A stretch of DNA of 11,420 nt from Clostridia bacterium (lineage in GTDB: Bacteria; Bacillota; Clostridia; Christensenellales; Maliibacteriaceae), in NCBI GenBank assembly GCA_017935825.1, contig JAGBGW010000174.1, positions 1 through 11,420 on the forward strand, in the 5' to 3' direction. The notes below the pieces were generated by a model. The model had not been told where the DNA came from. It did not search any database and saw nothing but the letters and a program-made list of their open reading frames with translations. This document shows positions 6,034 to 11,420 of the stretch, one piece after another. Every line of letters begins with the position of its first letter. Position 1 is the first letter of the stretch. Both the position numbers and the translations under genes were made by a program.

Positions 6034-7020
6034 TCAGGTTGTCTGCCCTTCCACCAGCGACGGGGTCAGCACGATGGGGTACAGCGCAGGCTTTTCGTTT
6101 TCGATCATGTCCAAAAGATGGGACACTGCAAGGTCGGTCATCTGTTCCAGCGGCTGGGTCACCGTGGTATAGGAGGGAGTGATCAATCGCAGAACCGTGT
6201 CCACGTCGTAGCCCACGATACGCAGTTGTTCAGGCACGGGCACGCCGCGGCTGCTGACAGCCTGCATAATGCCAGTGGTCAGGTAGTCACTGACGGCGAA
6301 AATGCCGTCGCAATCGGTTTCTTCCAGCATCTTGCATGCGGCATCACAGCCGTCTGCAATGGTAAAGCCCTCTGCTTTGATATGGAGCACCTGATCTTGT
6401 GCAATGCCCTCCTGATGCAGTGCATCCATAAAACCGTTCAGACGGTCGCGGTGGTTGGAGTAAAGATATTGAGGCGTCATGATGGCAAGGCGCTTGCAGC
6501 CTGCTTTGATCAGAGCGCGACCTGCAAGGAAGCCGCCATGGCGGCCGTCGCTGATGATATAGGCGGCGTCGGATGCATGTTCGGGCTTTCTGTCAAAGTA
6601 CAGCACGGGCACGCTTGCGGACACATCTTTGCCTACGGTGCCTGTAAAATCCACAATGCCGCTGACCTGGTTGGAACGCATCATGTTCAGGCACGCTGCT
6701 GCCAGCTTCAAATCGTGGTTGGTGTTGAAAATGATGTTGGAATAGCCTCGGTTGAAGAATGAAAGCTGCAGACGGACAACTGCCTTGGAGAAAAAGTCGC
6801 CGTTGATATCGGGAATAACGATGCCGATGGTGTCGGTGCGGTTGGTCTTCAAACTGCGGGCGATCATGTTGGGCACATAATTGTACTCATCCACGATGGC
6901 GCGGACTTTTTCCTCCGCTTCGGCGGAGTAATACCCTTTATGGTTGATGACACGGGATACCGTTGCCACGGAAAGCCCGGTCAGGCGCGCGATTTCTTTG
7001 ATCGACATATTGCTTGGCAT
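6034..7020 (-). CDS. LacI/GalR-family transcriptional regulator
   Basis: This 328-residue protein has the full LacI/GalR layout. The N-terminal helix-turn-helix is at 5-25 (SIKEIARLTGLSVATVSRVI), with hinge helix YNYVPNMIARSLKTN at about 46-60. The sugar-binding-protein-like effector domain runs from about 63 (DTIGIVIPDINGDFF) to the end (LVEGQTT). The family usually represses carbohydrate genes and releases DNA on binding a sugar. ATG 7020 is chosen because GAAGGAGGG lies at good spacing. No sugar transport or catabolic genes sit next to it, so the target is unknown. The nearest carbohydrate gene is the aldose-1-epimerase homologue about 0.9 kb away, beyond other units. It is divergent from a small XRE regulator. 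The ligand cannot be predicted from what is visible. Confidence 0.93.
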   Translation of the reverse strand: MPSNMSIKEIARLTGLSVATVSRVINHKGYYSAEAEEKVRAIVDEYNYVPNMIARSLKTNRTDTIGIVIPDINGDFFSKAVVRLQLSFFNRGYSNIIFNTNHDLKLAAACLNMMRSNQVSGIVDFTGTVGKDVSASVPVLYFDRKPEHASDAAYIISDGRHGGFLAGRALIKAGCKRLAIMTPQYLYSNHRDRLNGFMDALHQEGIAQDQVLHIKAEGFTIADGCDAACKMLEETDCDGIFAVSDYLTTGIMQAVSSRGVPVPEQLRIVGYDVDTVLRLITPSYTTVTQPLEQMTDLAVSHLLDMIENEKPALYPIVLTPSLVEGQTT

Positions 7021-7057
7021 GATATCCCTCCTTCAATACATAATAATCTATGTTATC

Positions 7058-7066
7058 ATCATACCA
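7058..7066 (-). promoter_or_regulatory. Possible extended -10 promoter of the LacI gene
   Basis: The minus strand reads TGGTATGAT, an extended -10 (TG-N-TATGAT) about 38 bases before the start codon. No convincing -35 is seen. TTGTTG with TAACAT at 18 bases is an alternative. The call is weak. Confidence 0.35.
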
Positions 7067-7141
7067 CAGAAAGCAACAATTGGGTAGCAAAAGGAAAATA
7101 CTATCATTAAAATTTGCAGAAGTGCGAAAAAGCAGCACAAT

Positions 7142-7187
7142 AATTCGCATATTTTTGGGAATCACTCTTGTGGACAATAGGCGAATT
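7142..7187. promoter_or_regulatory. Split inverted repeat around the XRE promoter
   Basis: AATTCGC (7142-7148) and GCGAATT (7181-7187) are perfect inverted 7-mers 32 bases apart. The second lies in the spacer just before the -10 box and the first upstream of the -35. The arrangement would suit autorepression by the XRE protein, but the distance is long and there is no direct support. Confidence 0.3.
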
Positions 7188-7196
7188 GAGTATGAT
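7168..7196 (+). promoter_or_regulatory. Promoter of the small XRE regulator gene
   Basis: TTGTGG (-35, 7168-7173) and TATGAT (-10, 7191-7196) are 17 bases apart, ending 25 bases before the chosen start codon. Confidence 0.5.
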
Positions 7197-7221
7197 GAAG
7201 CCACAGAGAGGGGGCATGTAT

Positions 7222-7440
7222 ATGCAGACACGACAAAAAGAAATAAGATTTACACTGCGCGCAGCGCGATTGATCAACGGACTGACACAAAAACAAGCAT
7301 CAAAGGCATTGGGTGTTTGCGTCAATACGCTTTCCAGTTATGAAAACGACGAAAGTTATCCCGATGTAATGATACTCAAACGTATGGAAAAATTGTATGG
7401 TATTCGTTATGATCAAATGCTGTTTCCAAAACTTTACTGA
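7222..7440 (+). CDS. Small XRE-family helix-turn-helix protein
   Basis: This 72-residue protein is essentially one Cro/C1-type (XRE) helix-turn-helix domain, seen at residues about 7-64. The first helices are RFTLRAARLINGLTQKQASK, the recognition segment is GVCVNTLSSYENDESYPD, and the domain ends LKRMEKLYGIRYDQMLF. Such proteins bind DNA as dimers and often repress their own gene or act as phage or toxin-antitoxin regulators. No toxin, phage or transfer gene is adjacent, so its target is unknown. ATG 7222 is preferred over the in-frame ATG at 7216, because GAGGGGG lies seven bases before 7222 but abuts 7216. No clear terminator follows before the tRNA promoter. Confidence 0.85.
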   Translation: MQTRQKEIRFTLRAARLINGLTQKQASKALGVCVNTLSSYENDESYPDVMILKRMEKLYGIRYDQMLFPKLY

Positions 7441-7497
7441 AAACAGAATCTTAATGCCTTTCGACACAGGAAACCATGCTTTGACAAGAAAAAAAGC

Positions 7498-7526
7498 TTG
7501 ACAAACTGCATACCATCCGTTATAAT
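7498..7526 (+). promoter_or_regulatory. Near-perfect tRNA-fMet promoter
   Basis: Consensus TTGACA (7498-7503) and TATAAT (7521-7526) are exactly 17 bases apart. This is a strong stable-RNA type promoter reading into the tRNA. Confidence 0.85.
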
Positions 7527-7535
7527 ACATAATGT

Positions 7536-7547
7536 TCCCGCAAGGGA
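7536..7547 (+). other. Hairpin in the tRNA-fMet 5' leader
   Basis: TCCC (7536-7539) pairs with GGGA (7544-7547) around a GCAA tetraloop of the GNRA class. It lies in the leader that RNase P would remove. Just downstream, CCCGC (7549-7553) is complementary to GCGGG (7560-7564) in the tRNA acceptor strand, so an alternative fold is possible before processing. Confidence 0.4.
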
Positions 7548-7558
7548 GCCCGCTATAT

Positions 7559-7634
7559 CGCGGGGTGGAGCAGTTGGCAGCTCGTCGGGCTCATAACCCG
7601 GAGGTCGCAGGTTCGAGTCCTGCTCCCGCAACCA
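7559..7634 (+). tRNA. Initiator tRNA-fMet (CAT anticodon)
   Basis: The 76-nt cloverleaf has anticodon CAT in the loop CTCATAA. Two initiator hallmarks are present: position 1 C faces A at position 72 (an unpaired acceptor end), and three consecutive G-C pairs (GGG/CCC) close the anticodon stem. The T stem is GCAGG/CCTGC with loop TTCGAGT. The discriminator is A, and CCA is encoded in the gene (7632-7634). It carries formyl-methionine to start translation. It stands alone with its own promoter and terminator. Confidence 0.95.
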
Positions 7635-7640
7635 TTGAAA

Positions 7641-7673
7641 AATAAGACATCCAATCGGATGTCTTATTTTTTT
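7641..7673 (+). terminator. Terminator of the tRNA-fMet gene
   Basis: A perfect twelve-base stem AATAAGACATCC/GGATGTCTTATT (7641-7652, 7657-7668) with a four-base loop runs into a T tract (7667-7673). The arm AGACATCC reappears at the right window edge after glnA. Confidence 0.92.
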
Positions 7674-7685
7674 ATCGTCGAAAGT

Positions 7686-7802
7686 TTGATTGGTTCTGTT
7701 TCTTGTGTTATGAGACCGACGAGCGGTGCTCGTTTATAACCAAAGCATGAACCGAAAATACTGCAAACAGTGCAAAGACCAAGTTGAAAGACTTGGTTTT
7801 TT
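7686..7802 (+). ncRNA. Candidate small structured RNA between tRNA-fMet and the epimerase gene
   Basis: A possible promoter (TTGATT 7686-7691, extended -10 TGTTATGAG ending 7714, 17-base spacing) precedes a stretch with hairpin ACGAGC/GCTCGT (7719-7733). It ends in an intrinsic terminator: ACCAAGT/ACTTGGT (7778-7784, 7791-7797) plus six Ts. No open reading frame with a ribosome-binding site is seen. Since the tRNA has its own terminator at 7641-7673, this second terminator implies another transcript, about 80 nt if the promoter is right. It matches no RNA family I recognise. It could instead be a long leader fragment or gene remnant. Confidence 0.35.
7778..7802 (+). terminator. Intrinsic terminator upstream of the epimerase gene
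   Basis: Stem ACCAAGT/ACTTGGT with a six-base loop (7785-7790) is followed by TTTTTT (7797-7802). It precedes the epimerase promoter region. Confidence 0.8.
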
Positions 7803-7837
7803 GCTTTATTTCCTCTTTTCTTTTTACCAAATCACGT

Positions 7838-7843
7838 TATAAT
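7838..7843 (+). promoter_or_regulatory. -10 box of the epimerase gene
   Basis: A perfect TATAAT lies 63 bases before the start codon. The -35 region (around 7815-7820, CTTTTC) is a poor match, so activation or a weak promoter is possible. Confidence 0.5.
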
Positions 7844-7906
7844 AGAAGCAACAGATGTTATGTCACGGAAATACATCATAATTCCAAATCACAGGAGGAC
7901 TTTTCT

Positions 7907-8788
7907 ATGGAAAACGTAATCAAAAGTGCTGAACTTGTCGTAAAAAGCAAAACCGCAGGTGCTGAGCTGACCAGCATCGTTGCCGATGGTATCGAATACC
8001 TTTGGCAGGGTGACCCCAACTTCTGGGGCGGTCAGGCACCCGTTTGCTTCCCCATCGTCGGCAGCCTTCGCGACAACCGCGCAAACTGCAGCGGCGGTGA
8101 AATCAAGGGCATCGCTCGTCATGGCTTTGTCAAGGCTATGGAATTTGAAGTAGGCGAAGCAACCGACGACTGCGTATCCTACGTGCTCAAGTCCAACGAC
8201 GAGACCAAGGAAATCTATCCCTATGACTTTACCTTCACCATGGCATACAAGGTAGAAGGCAAGACCTTGAGCTTCATCTACAAAGTCAAGAACGACAGTG
8301 ATGTGGTCATGCCCTTCCACGTAGGCGGCCACCCCGGCTTCAACTGCCCCCTGCTTGAAGGCGAAGCATTTGAAGATTATCAGATCCAGTTTGAAGTGGA
8401 AGAGGATGCAAACCTCATGTTCCCCATGAAGGAATCTCCCGCACTGCTGGACGATGCAAACCGTCGTGTTGTTCTGGATCATGAAAAGGTCCTGCAGCTG
8501 AGCCACGACTATTTCCAGAACGATGGTCTGTTCTTCGACAAGCTGAACTCCCGCTCCATCAAGTACATCAACCCCGCAACCGGCAAGGGTCTGCAGTTTG
8601 ATATGCCTCAGTGCACCAACCTGGTTCTGTGGACCACCGCAAAGCCCGCAAAGTACATCTGCATCGAGCCCTGGATCGGCATGTGCACCTGCAGCACCGA
8701 TGACGACGTATTCGAGCACAGAGCAAACATCCAGCTTTGCCAGCCCGGCGAGGAGAAAGTTTACACCGTAAACGTTACCGTTCTGTAA
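7907..8788 (+). CDS. Aldose 1-epimerase family protein (LacX-like)
   Basis: This 293-residue protein belongs to the aldose-1-epimerase/YeaD superfamily, enzymes with a beta-sandwich fold that interconvert alpha and beta anomers of sugars or bind sugar phosphates. Landmarks are PVCFPIVGSLRDN (45-57), the catalytic-type H72 in IARHGFV, H138 and H142 in PFHVGGHPGFNCP (136-148), and E254 in CIEPWIGM. The pattern fits the LacX-like subgroup better than classic GalM. Length is typical. ATG 7907 is preceded by AGGAGGAC at good spacing; an in-frame reading from 7784 would start in the preceding terminator and is rejected. Codon use is strongly biased to C-ending codons, like glnA, suggesting good expression. 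It has a terminator of its own and no sugar operon around it, so the substrate is open. Confidence 0.9.
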   Translation: MENVIKSAELVVKSKTAGAELTSIVADGIEYLWQGDPNFWGGQAPVCFPIVGSLRDNRANCSGGEIKGIARHGFVKAMEFEVGEATDDCVSYVLKSNDETKEIYPYDFTFTMAYKVEGKTLSFIYKVKNDSDVVMPFHVGGHPGFNCPLLEGEAFEDYQIQFEVEEDANLMFPMKESPALLDDANRRVVLDHEKVLQLSHDYFQNDGLFFDKLNSRSIKYINPATGKGLQFDMPQCTNLVLWTTAKPAKYICIEPWIGMCTCSTDDDVFEHRANIQLCQPGEEKVYTVNVTVL

Positions 8789-8801
8789 GGAATAAAACCA
8801 T

Positions 8802-8844
8802 AAAAAGGGAAACAGCATCCATAACGGGTGCTGTTTCCCTTTTT
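8802..8844 (+). terminator. Terminator of the epimerase gene
   Basis: A long stem AAAAAGGGAAACAGCATCC/GGGTGCTGTTTCCCTTTTT with one G-T pair and a five-base loop ends in a T run at 8840-8844. The symmetrical A and T tracts could terminate on both strands. Confidence 0.9.
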
Positions 8845-8846
8845 CA

Positions 8847-8876
8847 TTGACAATATTTTATTTTGTGTGATAGCAT
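8847..8876 (+). promoter_or_regulatory. Promoter of the TIR-domain gene
   Basis: Consensus TTGACA (8847-8852) is followed after 18 bases by TAGCAT (8871-8876) with TG one base upstream (extended -10). The gene therefore has its own promoter directly after the preceding terminator. Confidence 0.6.
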
Positions 8877-8913
8877 AAATACCATCATAAAGCTCCAAAG
8901 GAAGACGATTGGT

Positions 8914-9810
8914 ATGAGAATTTACGAAGGCAATGAAAACTATATTTTTGTAAGCTATGCACACAAGGATTCAGGCAGTGTCCTGCCCATTATCGATCAA
9001 CTGAGTGCATGCGGTTTTCGGCTTTGGTATGATTCGGGCATCGAAGCAGGTACGGAATGGCCTGAAAACATCGAAGATCATCTCAACCGTGCTTCTGTGG
9101 TGTTGGTTTTCATGACGCCTGCAGCGGTGGAATCCAGAAATTGCAGAAACGAGATCAATTACGCTCTGGAACTGCAAAAGGAAATTCTCGTGGTCTACAT
9201 GGAGGATACCCAGCTGCTCAAAGGCATGCGCTTGCAGCTGAATTCCACCCAGTCCCTGTTCCGTCAGAATCACCGCACGCAGGAGACCTTCCTTCGGGAA
9301 CTGATGGATGCACGCATTTTGCAGCGCTGCAAGGATGGTTTTGACAACAACAAGAGCGAGTATAAGAAAAACGTCGGTGTCAAACAGTCCAATACCCGCA
9401 TCGGCAATGTATGTGCCATTGGCACCAACGACGAGTACGATATCTGGCCCAAGGGTGTGTATGCGCAGAAGTTCAACCGCGATGAATTCAGCGTTGTCTT
9501 TTTCCATATCACCACCATTCGCCCCTTCGGTTTTGCGGGCAACATCCCCACGCATTATCAGGTTTATAACAGCAGAAATGATTTGATTTACGACCATGAA
9601 GGCACGCTGCAGATTCAGCCCGACTATGACAAAATTTCCACCGGCTGGATCTTAAAGGGAAAAGACGGCACGTTTGTGCCTTCAGGGGACTACACTTTCG
9701 TCTGCTCGCTGAACAATTCGCCCGATTTCAGCTATCCCTTCACCGTGGTTTCGGATGAAGAGGTAAAATCCTCGTCCTTCTTTGGAAAACTGAAATCCCT
9801 GTTCCGTTAA
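8914..9810 (+). CDS. TIR-domain protein with unassigned C-terminal domain
   Basis: This 298-residue protein starts with a bacterial TIR domain (about 9-135). Visible motifs are YIFVSYAHKD (10-19), the BB-loop-like WYDSGIEAGTEW (38-49), and SRNCRNE (74-80) with E80 at the place of the catalytic glutamate of NAD-cleaving TIR enzymes. The next part, 136-165, is polar and lysine-rich. Residues about 166-280 look like an all-beta domain (VYAQKFNRDEFSVVFFHI, THYQVYNSRNDLIYDHEG, GTFVPSGDYTFVCSL) that I cannot assign. A basic tail SSSFFGKLKSLFR ends the protein. No signal peptide or membrane helix is seen. Bacterial TIR proteins act as NADases in anti-phage defence or signalling, but no defence partner (Thoeris ThsA, SIR2, Argonaute, CBASS cyclase) is adjacent. 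ATG 8914 is supported by AAAGGAAG nine bases upstream. Confidence 0.85.
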   Translation: MRIYEGNENYIFVSYAHKDSGSVLPIIDQLSACGFRLWYDSGIEAGTEWPENIEDHLNRASVVLVFMTPAAVESRNCRNEINYALELQKEILVVYMEDTQLLKGMRLQLNSTQSLFRQNHRTQETFLRELMDARILQRCKDGFDNNKSEYKKNVGVKQSNTRIGNVCAIGTNDEYDIWPKGVYAQKFNRDEFSVVFFHITTIRPFGFAGNIPTHYQVYNSRNDLIYDHEGTLQIQPDYDKISTGWILKGKDGTFVPSGDYTFVCSLNNSPDFSYPFTVVSDEEVKSSSFFGKLKSLFR

Positions 9811-9825
9811 TTGAATGAAATATAG

Positions 9826-9855
9826 AAAAGCATCGGCATTTGTCGATGCTTTTTT
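9826..9855 (+). terminator. Terminator of the TIR-domain gene
   Basis: Stem AAGCATCG/CGATGCTT (arms 9828-9835, 9844-9851) with an eight-base loop runs into a T tract ending at 9855, directly before the glnA regulatory region. Confidence 0.85.
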
Positions 9856-9858
9856 GTA

Positions 9859-9877
9859 TAACAAATATGCTTTGTTA
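9859..9877. promoter_or_regulatory. Perfect inverted repeat upstream of the glnA promoter
   Basis: TAACAAA (9859-9865) and TTTGTTA (9871-9877) are perfect 7-bp arms around a five-base spacer. The site lies 23 bases upstream of the -35 box, a usual place for an activator. It does not fit the Bacillus GlnR/TnrA box (TGTNA-N7-TNACA). Confidence 0.45.
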
Positions 9878-9900
9878 AACGGCGTGATCCATACTTTCCC

Positions 9901-9929
9901 TTGCTAATGTGAACAAACTCTGCTATATT
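9901..9929 (+). promoter_or_regulatory. glnA promoter
   Basis: TTGCTA (-35, 9901-9906) and TATATT (-10, 9924-9929) are 17 bases apart, with TG one base upstream of the -10 (extended). The start codon is 41 bases further on. Confidence 0.7.
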
Positions 9930-9970
9930 ACAAGTATATTTTTGCACAATTTACACACGAGGTATTACTT

Positions 9971-11395
9971 ATGGCTAAAACTGTTGCGGACATTCTTGCA
10001 CTGATTCGTGAACATGATATCAAGATGGTGGATTTTAAGATGGTGGACATCAACGGTCAGTACCGTCACGTTACCATCCCTGCAGAGAACTTCTGCGAAG
10101 ATACCCTCAAACGCGGCATCGGCTTTGATGCTTCCAACTACGGCTATGCTGTGGTGGAAAAAAGCGACATGGTCTTTATTCCCGACCTTGACACTGCGCT
10201 GATCGATCCTTTCTGCCAGATCCCCACGCTGTCCATGACGGGCAACGCCATGATCATCGATTCCCCTGAAAACCGTCCCCTTGCACAGTACCCCAGAAAT
10301 ATTATCCGGGCTGCTGTGGAATATATGAAAGCAAGCGGCATCGCGGATGAAATGAAGATCCTGCCCGAGTTTGAGTTTTATCTGTTTGACGACGTGCGCT
10401 GGAATGTGGAATCCCGCTACATCGGTGCATCCGTGGATGCATCCCAGTCCTACTGGAATTCCGATACCGAAGGTCACGGCGTGGTGGTTCAAAAGCAGAA
10501 GAACTACCATATTGCAAAGCCCTTTGATACTTCTTATGAATGCCGCAGCGAAATGTGCCTTCTGATGAAGGAAGCAGGCATCGACATCAACTACCATCAC
10601 CCCGAAGTTGCAGCGTCCGGTCAGTTTGAGATCGAGCCCCAGCTGGGTGAAGTGGTCCATATGGCAGATGCCACGATGATGATCAAGTACATCATCCACA
10701 ACACCGCCCTCAAATACGGCAAGTCCGCAACCTTCATGCCCAAGCCCATCTACGGCGAGGCAGGCAGCGGCATGCACGTGCATATGCTCCTGTTCAAGGA
10801 CGGTGAGCCCGTATTCTCCGACGACAACGGCTACTCCCACCTGAGCGAAACTGCACACTACTTCATGGGCGGTCTGCTCAAGCACATCGGCTCCCTGTGT
10901 GCTATCACCAACCCCAGCACCAACTCCTTCAAGCGCCTTGTGCCCGGCTTTGAAGCACCCGTCACCGTGGGTTATGCAACCTCCAACCGCAGCGCTGTTA
11001 TCCGCATCCCTGCCTATGCAAAGAGCCCTGACAAGCGCCGCTTCGAGCTTCGCAACCCCGATGCGACCTGCAACCCCTACTTCTGCTATGCAGCGATCCT
11101 GATGGCAGGTCTGGACGGTGTGAAGAACAAGATCGATCCCCATGCCAACGGCTGGGGTCCCTACGACATGAACCTGTACAACCTGCCTGAGGAAGAAAAG
11201 GCAAAGCTGCAGGGTCTGCCCGTATCGCTGGAAGAAGTGCTGGATTGCCTGGAGCGCGATCACGACTACCTGACCGAAGGCGGCGTTTTCCCCGAGGAAC
11301 TTCTTGCCAATTTCATTAAGATGAAGCGCGCAGAAGCCCGACAGATGGCAGCCATTCCCCATCCTGCAGAGTTCGACAAGTACTACAATCTGTAA
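9971..11395 (+). CDS. glnA: Type I glutamine synthetase
   Basis: This 474-residue protein is a type I glutamine synthetase, the dodecameric cytoplasmic enzyme that joins ammonia to glutamate using ATP. Landmarks are FDASN (52-56, D53), LPEFEFYLFD with E133 and E135, SGQFEI with E220, GSGMHVHM with H269, the NPSTNSFKRLVPGFEAP segment (314-330, E328), NRSAVIRIP (339-347) and RRFELRNPDATCNPY (356-370). Unlike the Bacillus enzyme (about 444 residues), it is long and has the insert around 140-175. It also has the DMNLYNLPEEE region (399-409) and the GGVFPEELL...HPAEFDKYY ending of the GSI-beta type. Y403 aligns with the tyrosine adenylylated in enterobacteria. ATG 9971 has only a modest GAGGT ribosome-binding site. 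Codon use is highly biased, consistent with strong expression. Own promoter; monocistronic as far as seen. Confidence 0.95.
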   Translation: MAKTVADILALIREHDIKMVDFKMVDINGQYRHVTIPAENFCEDTLKRGIGFDASNYGYAVVEKSDMVFIPDLDTALIDPFCQIPTLSMTGNAMIIDSPENRPLAQYPRNIIRAAVEYMKASGIADEMKILPEFEFYLFDDVRWNVESRYIGASVDASQSYWNSDTEGHGVVVQKQKNYHIAKPFDTSYECRSEMCLLMKEAGIDINYHHPEVAASGQFEIEPQLGEVVHMADATMMIKYIIHNTALKYGKSATFMPKPIYGEAGSGMHVHMLLFKDGEPVFSDDNGYSHLSETAHYFMGGLLKHIGSLCAITNPSTNSFKRLVPGFEAPVTVGYATSNRSAVIRIPAYAKSPDKRRFELRNPDATCNPYFCYAAILMAGLDGVKNKIDPHANGWGPYDMNLYNLPEEEKAKLQGLPVSLEEVLDCLERDHDYLTEGGVFPEELLANFIKMKRAEARQMAAIPHPAEFDKYYNL

Positions 11396-11397
11396 TT

Positions 11398-11420
11398 TTT
11401 AAAAGAAAAAAGACATCCGA
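11398..11420 (+). terminator. Left arm of the glnA terminator, cut by the window edge
   Basis: After the stop codon an A-rich run leads into AGACATCCGA at the last bases. The same AGACATCC arm forms the left side of the tRNA-fMet terminator, so the missing right arm is probably just outside the window. Confidence 0.5.

Noticed and set aside
5998..6762. Plus-strand reading frame of 254 codons over the LacI gene
   Set aside because: It is the antisense shadow of a complete LacI-family protein, begins inside that gene's terminator, and has no ribosome-binding site.
5906..7107. Shared 10-mer ATGATAGTAT at 5906-5915 and, inverted, at 7098-7107
   Set aside because: It was tempting as a LacI operator common to both promoter regions, but the word is short and AT-rich, overlaps a -10 box in one case, and is not a CG-centred palindrome as LacI-family sites usually are.
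7747..7842. Tiny reading frame (31 codons) with a CKQC motif after the tRNA
   Set aside because: It has no ribosome-binding site, runs through a strong terminator, and ends in low-complexity hydrophobic residues from a T-rich tract.
7889..8818. Minus-strand reading frame of 309 codons across the epimerase gene
   Set aside because: It is antisense to a clear aldose-1-epimerase homologue, contains the terminator hairpin in its reading, and has no motif of its own.
8914..9810. Thoeris, CBASS or other named TIR defence system
   Set aside because: The neighbours are a mutarotase homologue and glutamine synthetase. No ThsA, cyclase, SIR2 or Argonaute gene is visible within the window.
9907..9931. 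GlnR/TnrA box at TGTGA...TTACA upstream of glnA
   Set aside because: The half-sites are too far apart for the TGTNA-N7-TNACA consensus and they overlap the -10 box.
9965..11362. Minus-strand reading frame of 465 codons across glnA
   Set aside because: It lies wholly antisense to glutamine synthetase. Its length follows from the strong codon bias of glnA, and it shows no recognisable domain.

Overview
The window looks like chromosomal DNA of a Gram-positive anaerobe of the class Clostridia, probably a gut Oscillospiraceae/Ruminococcaceae-type bacterium. This is inferred from strong GGAGG-type ribosome-binding sites, sigma-A style promoters, many short intrinsic terminators, mid-range GC, and the gene set (YhaM-type exoribonuclease, split ThrE-type exporter, zinc-ribbon DUF805 protein, LacX-like mutarotase). 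Species cannot be assigned from this sequence alone.

Layout, left to right. Bases 1-228 hold no confident gene, only two terminator-like hairpins and the exoA promoter. Then come exoA (AP endonuclease/exonuclease III, +) and a small DUF559 nuclease-fold gene (+). The DUF559 gene sits between a 112-bp palindromic repeat and a 48-bp half copy of the same repeat. yhaM (3'-5' exoribonuclease, -) converges on it. It is divergent from a HAD phosphatase (+), followed by a zinc-ribbon/DUF805 membrane protein (+) and a TspO/MBR protein (+). TspO converges through a shared bidirectional terminator with a two-gene ThrE-type exporter operon (-; TTG start for the large subunit, GTG start in a GTGA overlap for the small one). 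Upstream of that lies a LacI-family regulator (-), divergent from a small XRE-type repressor (+). An initiator tRNA-fMet with its own promoter and terminator follows, then a possible small structured RNA, an aldose-1-epimerase-like gene (+), a single TIR-domain gene with an unassigned C-terminal domain (+), and glnA (type I glutamine synthetase, +). The right edge cuts off what looks like the glnA terminator.

The genes do not form one pathway. Nearly every gene has its own promoter and terminator, so this reads as a mosaic of short transcription units. The only clear operon is the exporter pair. exoA and the DUF559 gene could share a transcript, because no U-tract terminator lies between them.

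No complete new multi-gene system is evident. The items most worth a second look are the repeat-flanked DUF559 cassette, the stand-alone TIR protein with its unrecognised C-terminal domain, the enterobacterial-like glutamine synthetase that keeps the adenylylation-site tyrosine, the perfect inverted repeat upstream of glnA, and the structured intergenic stretch after tRNA-fMet.
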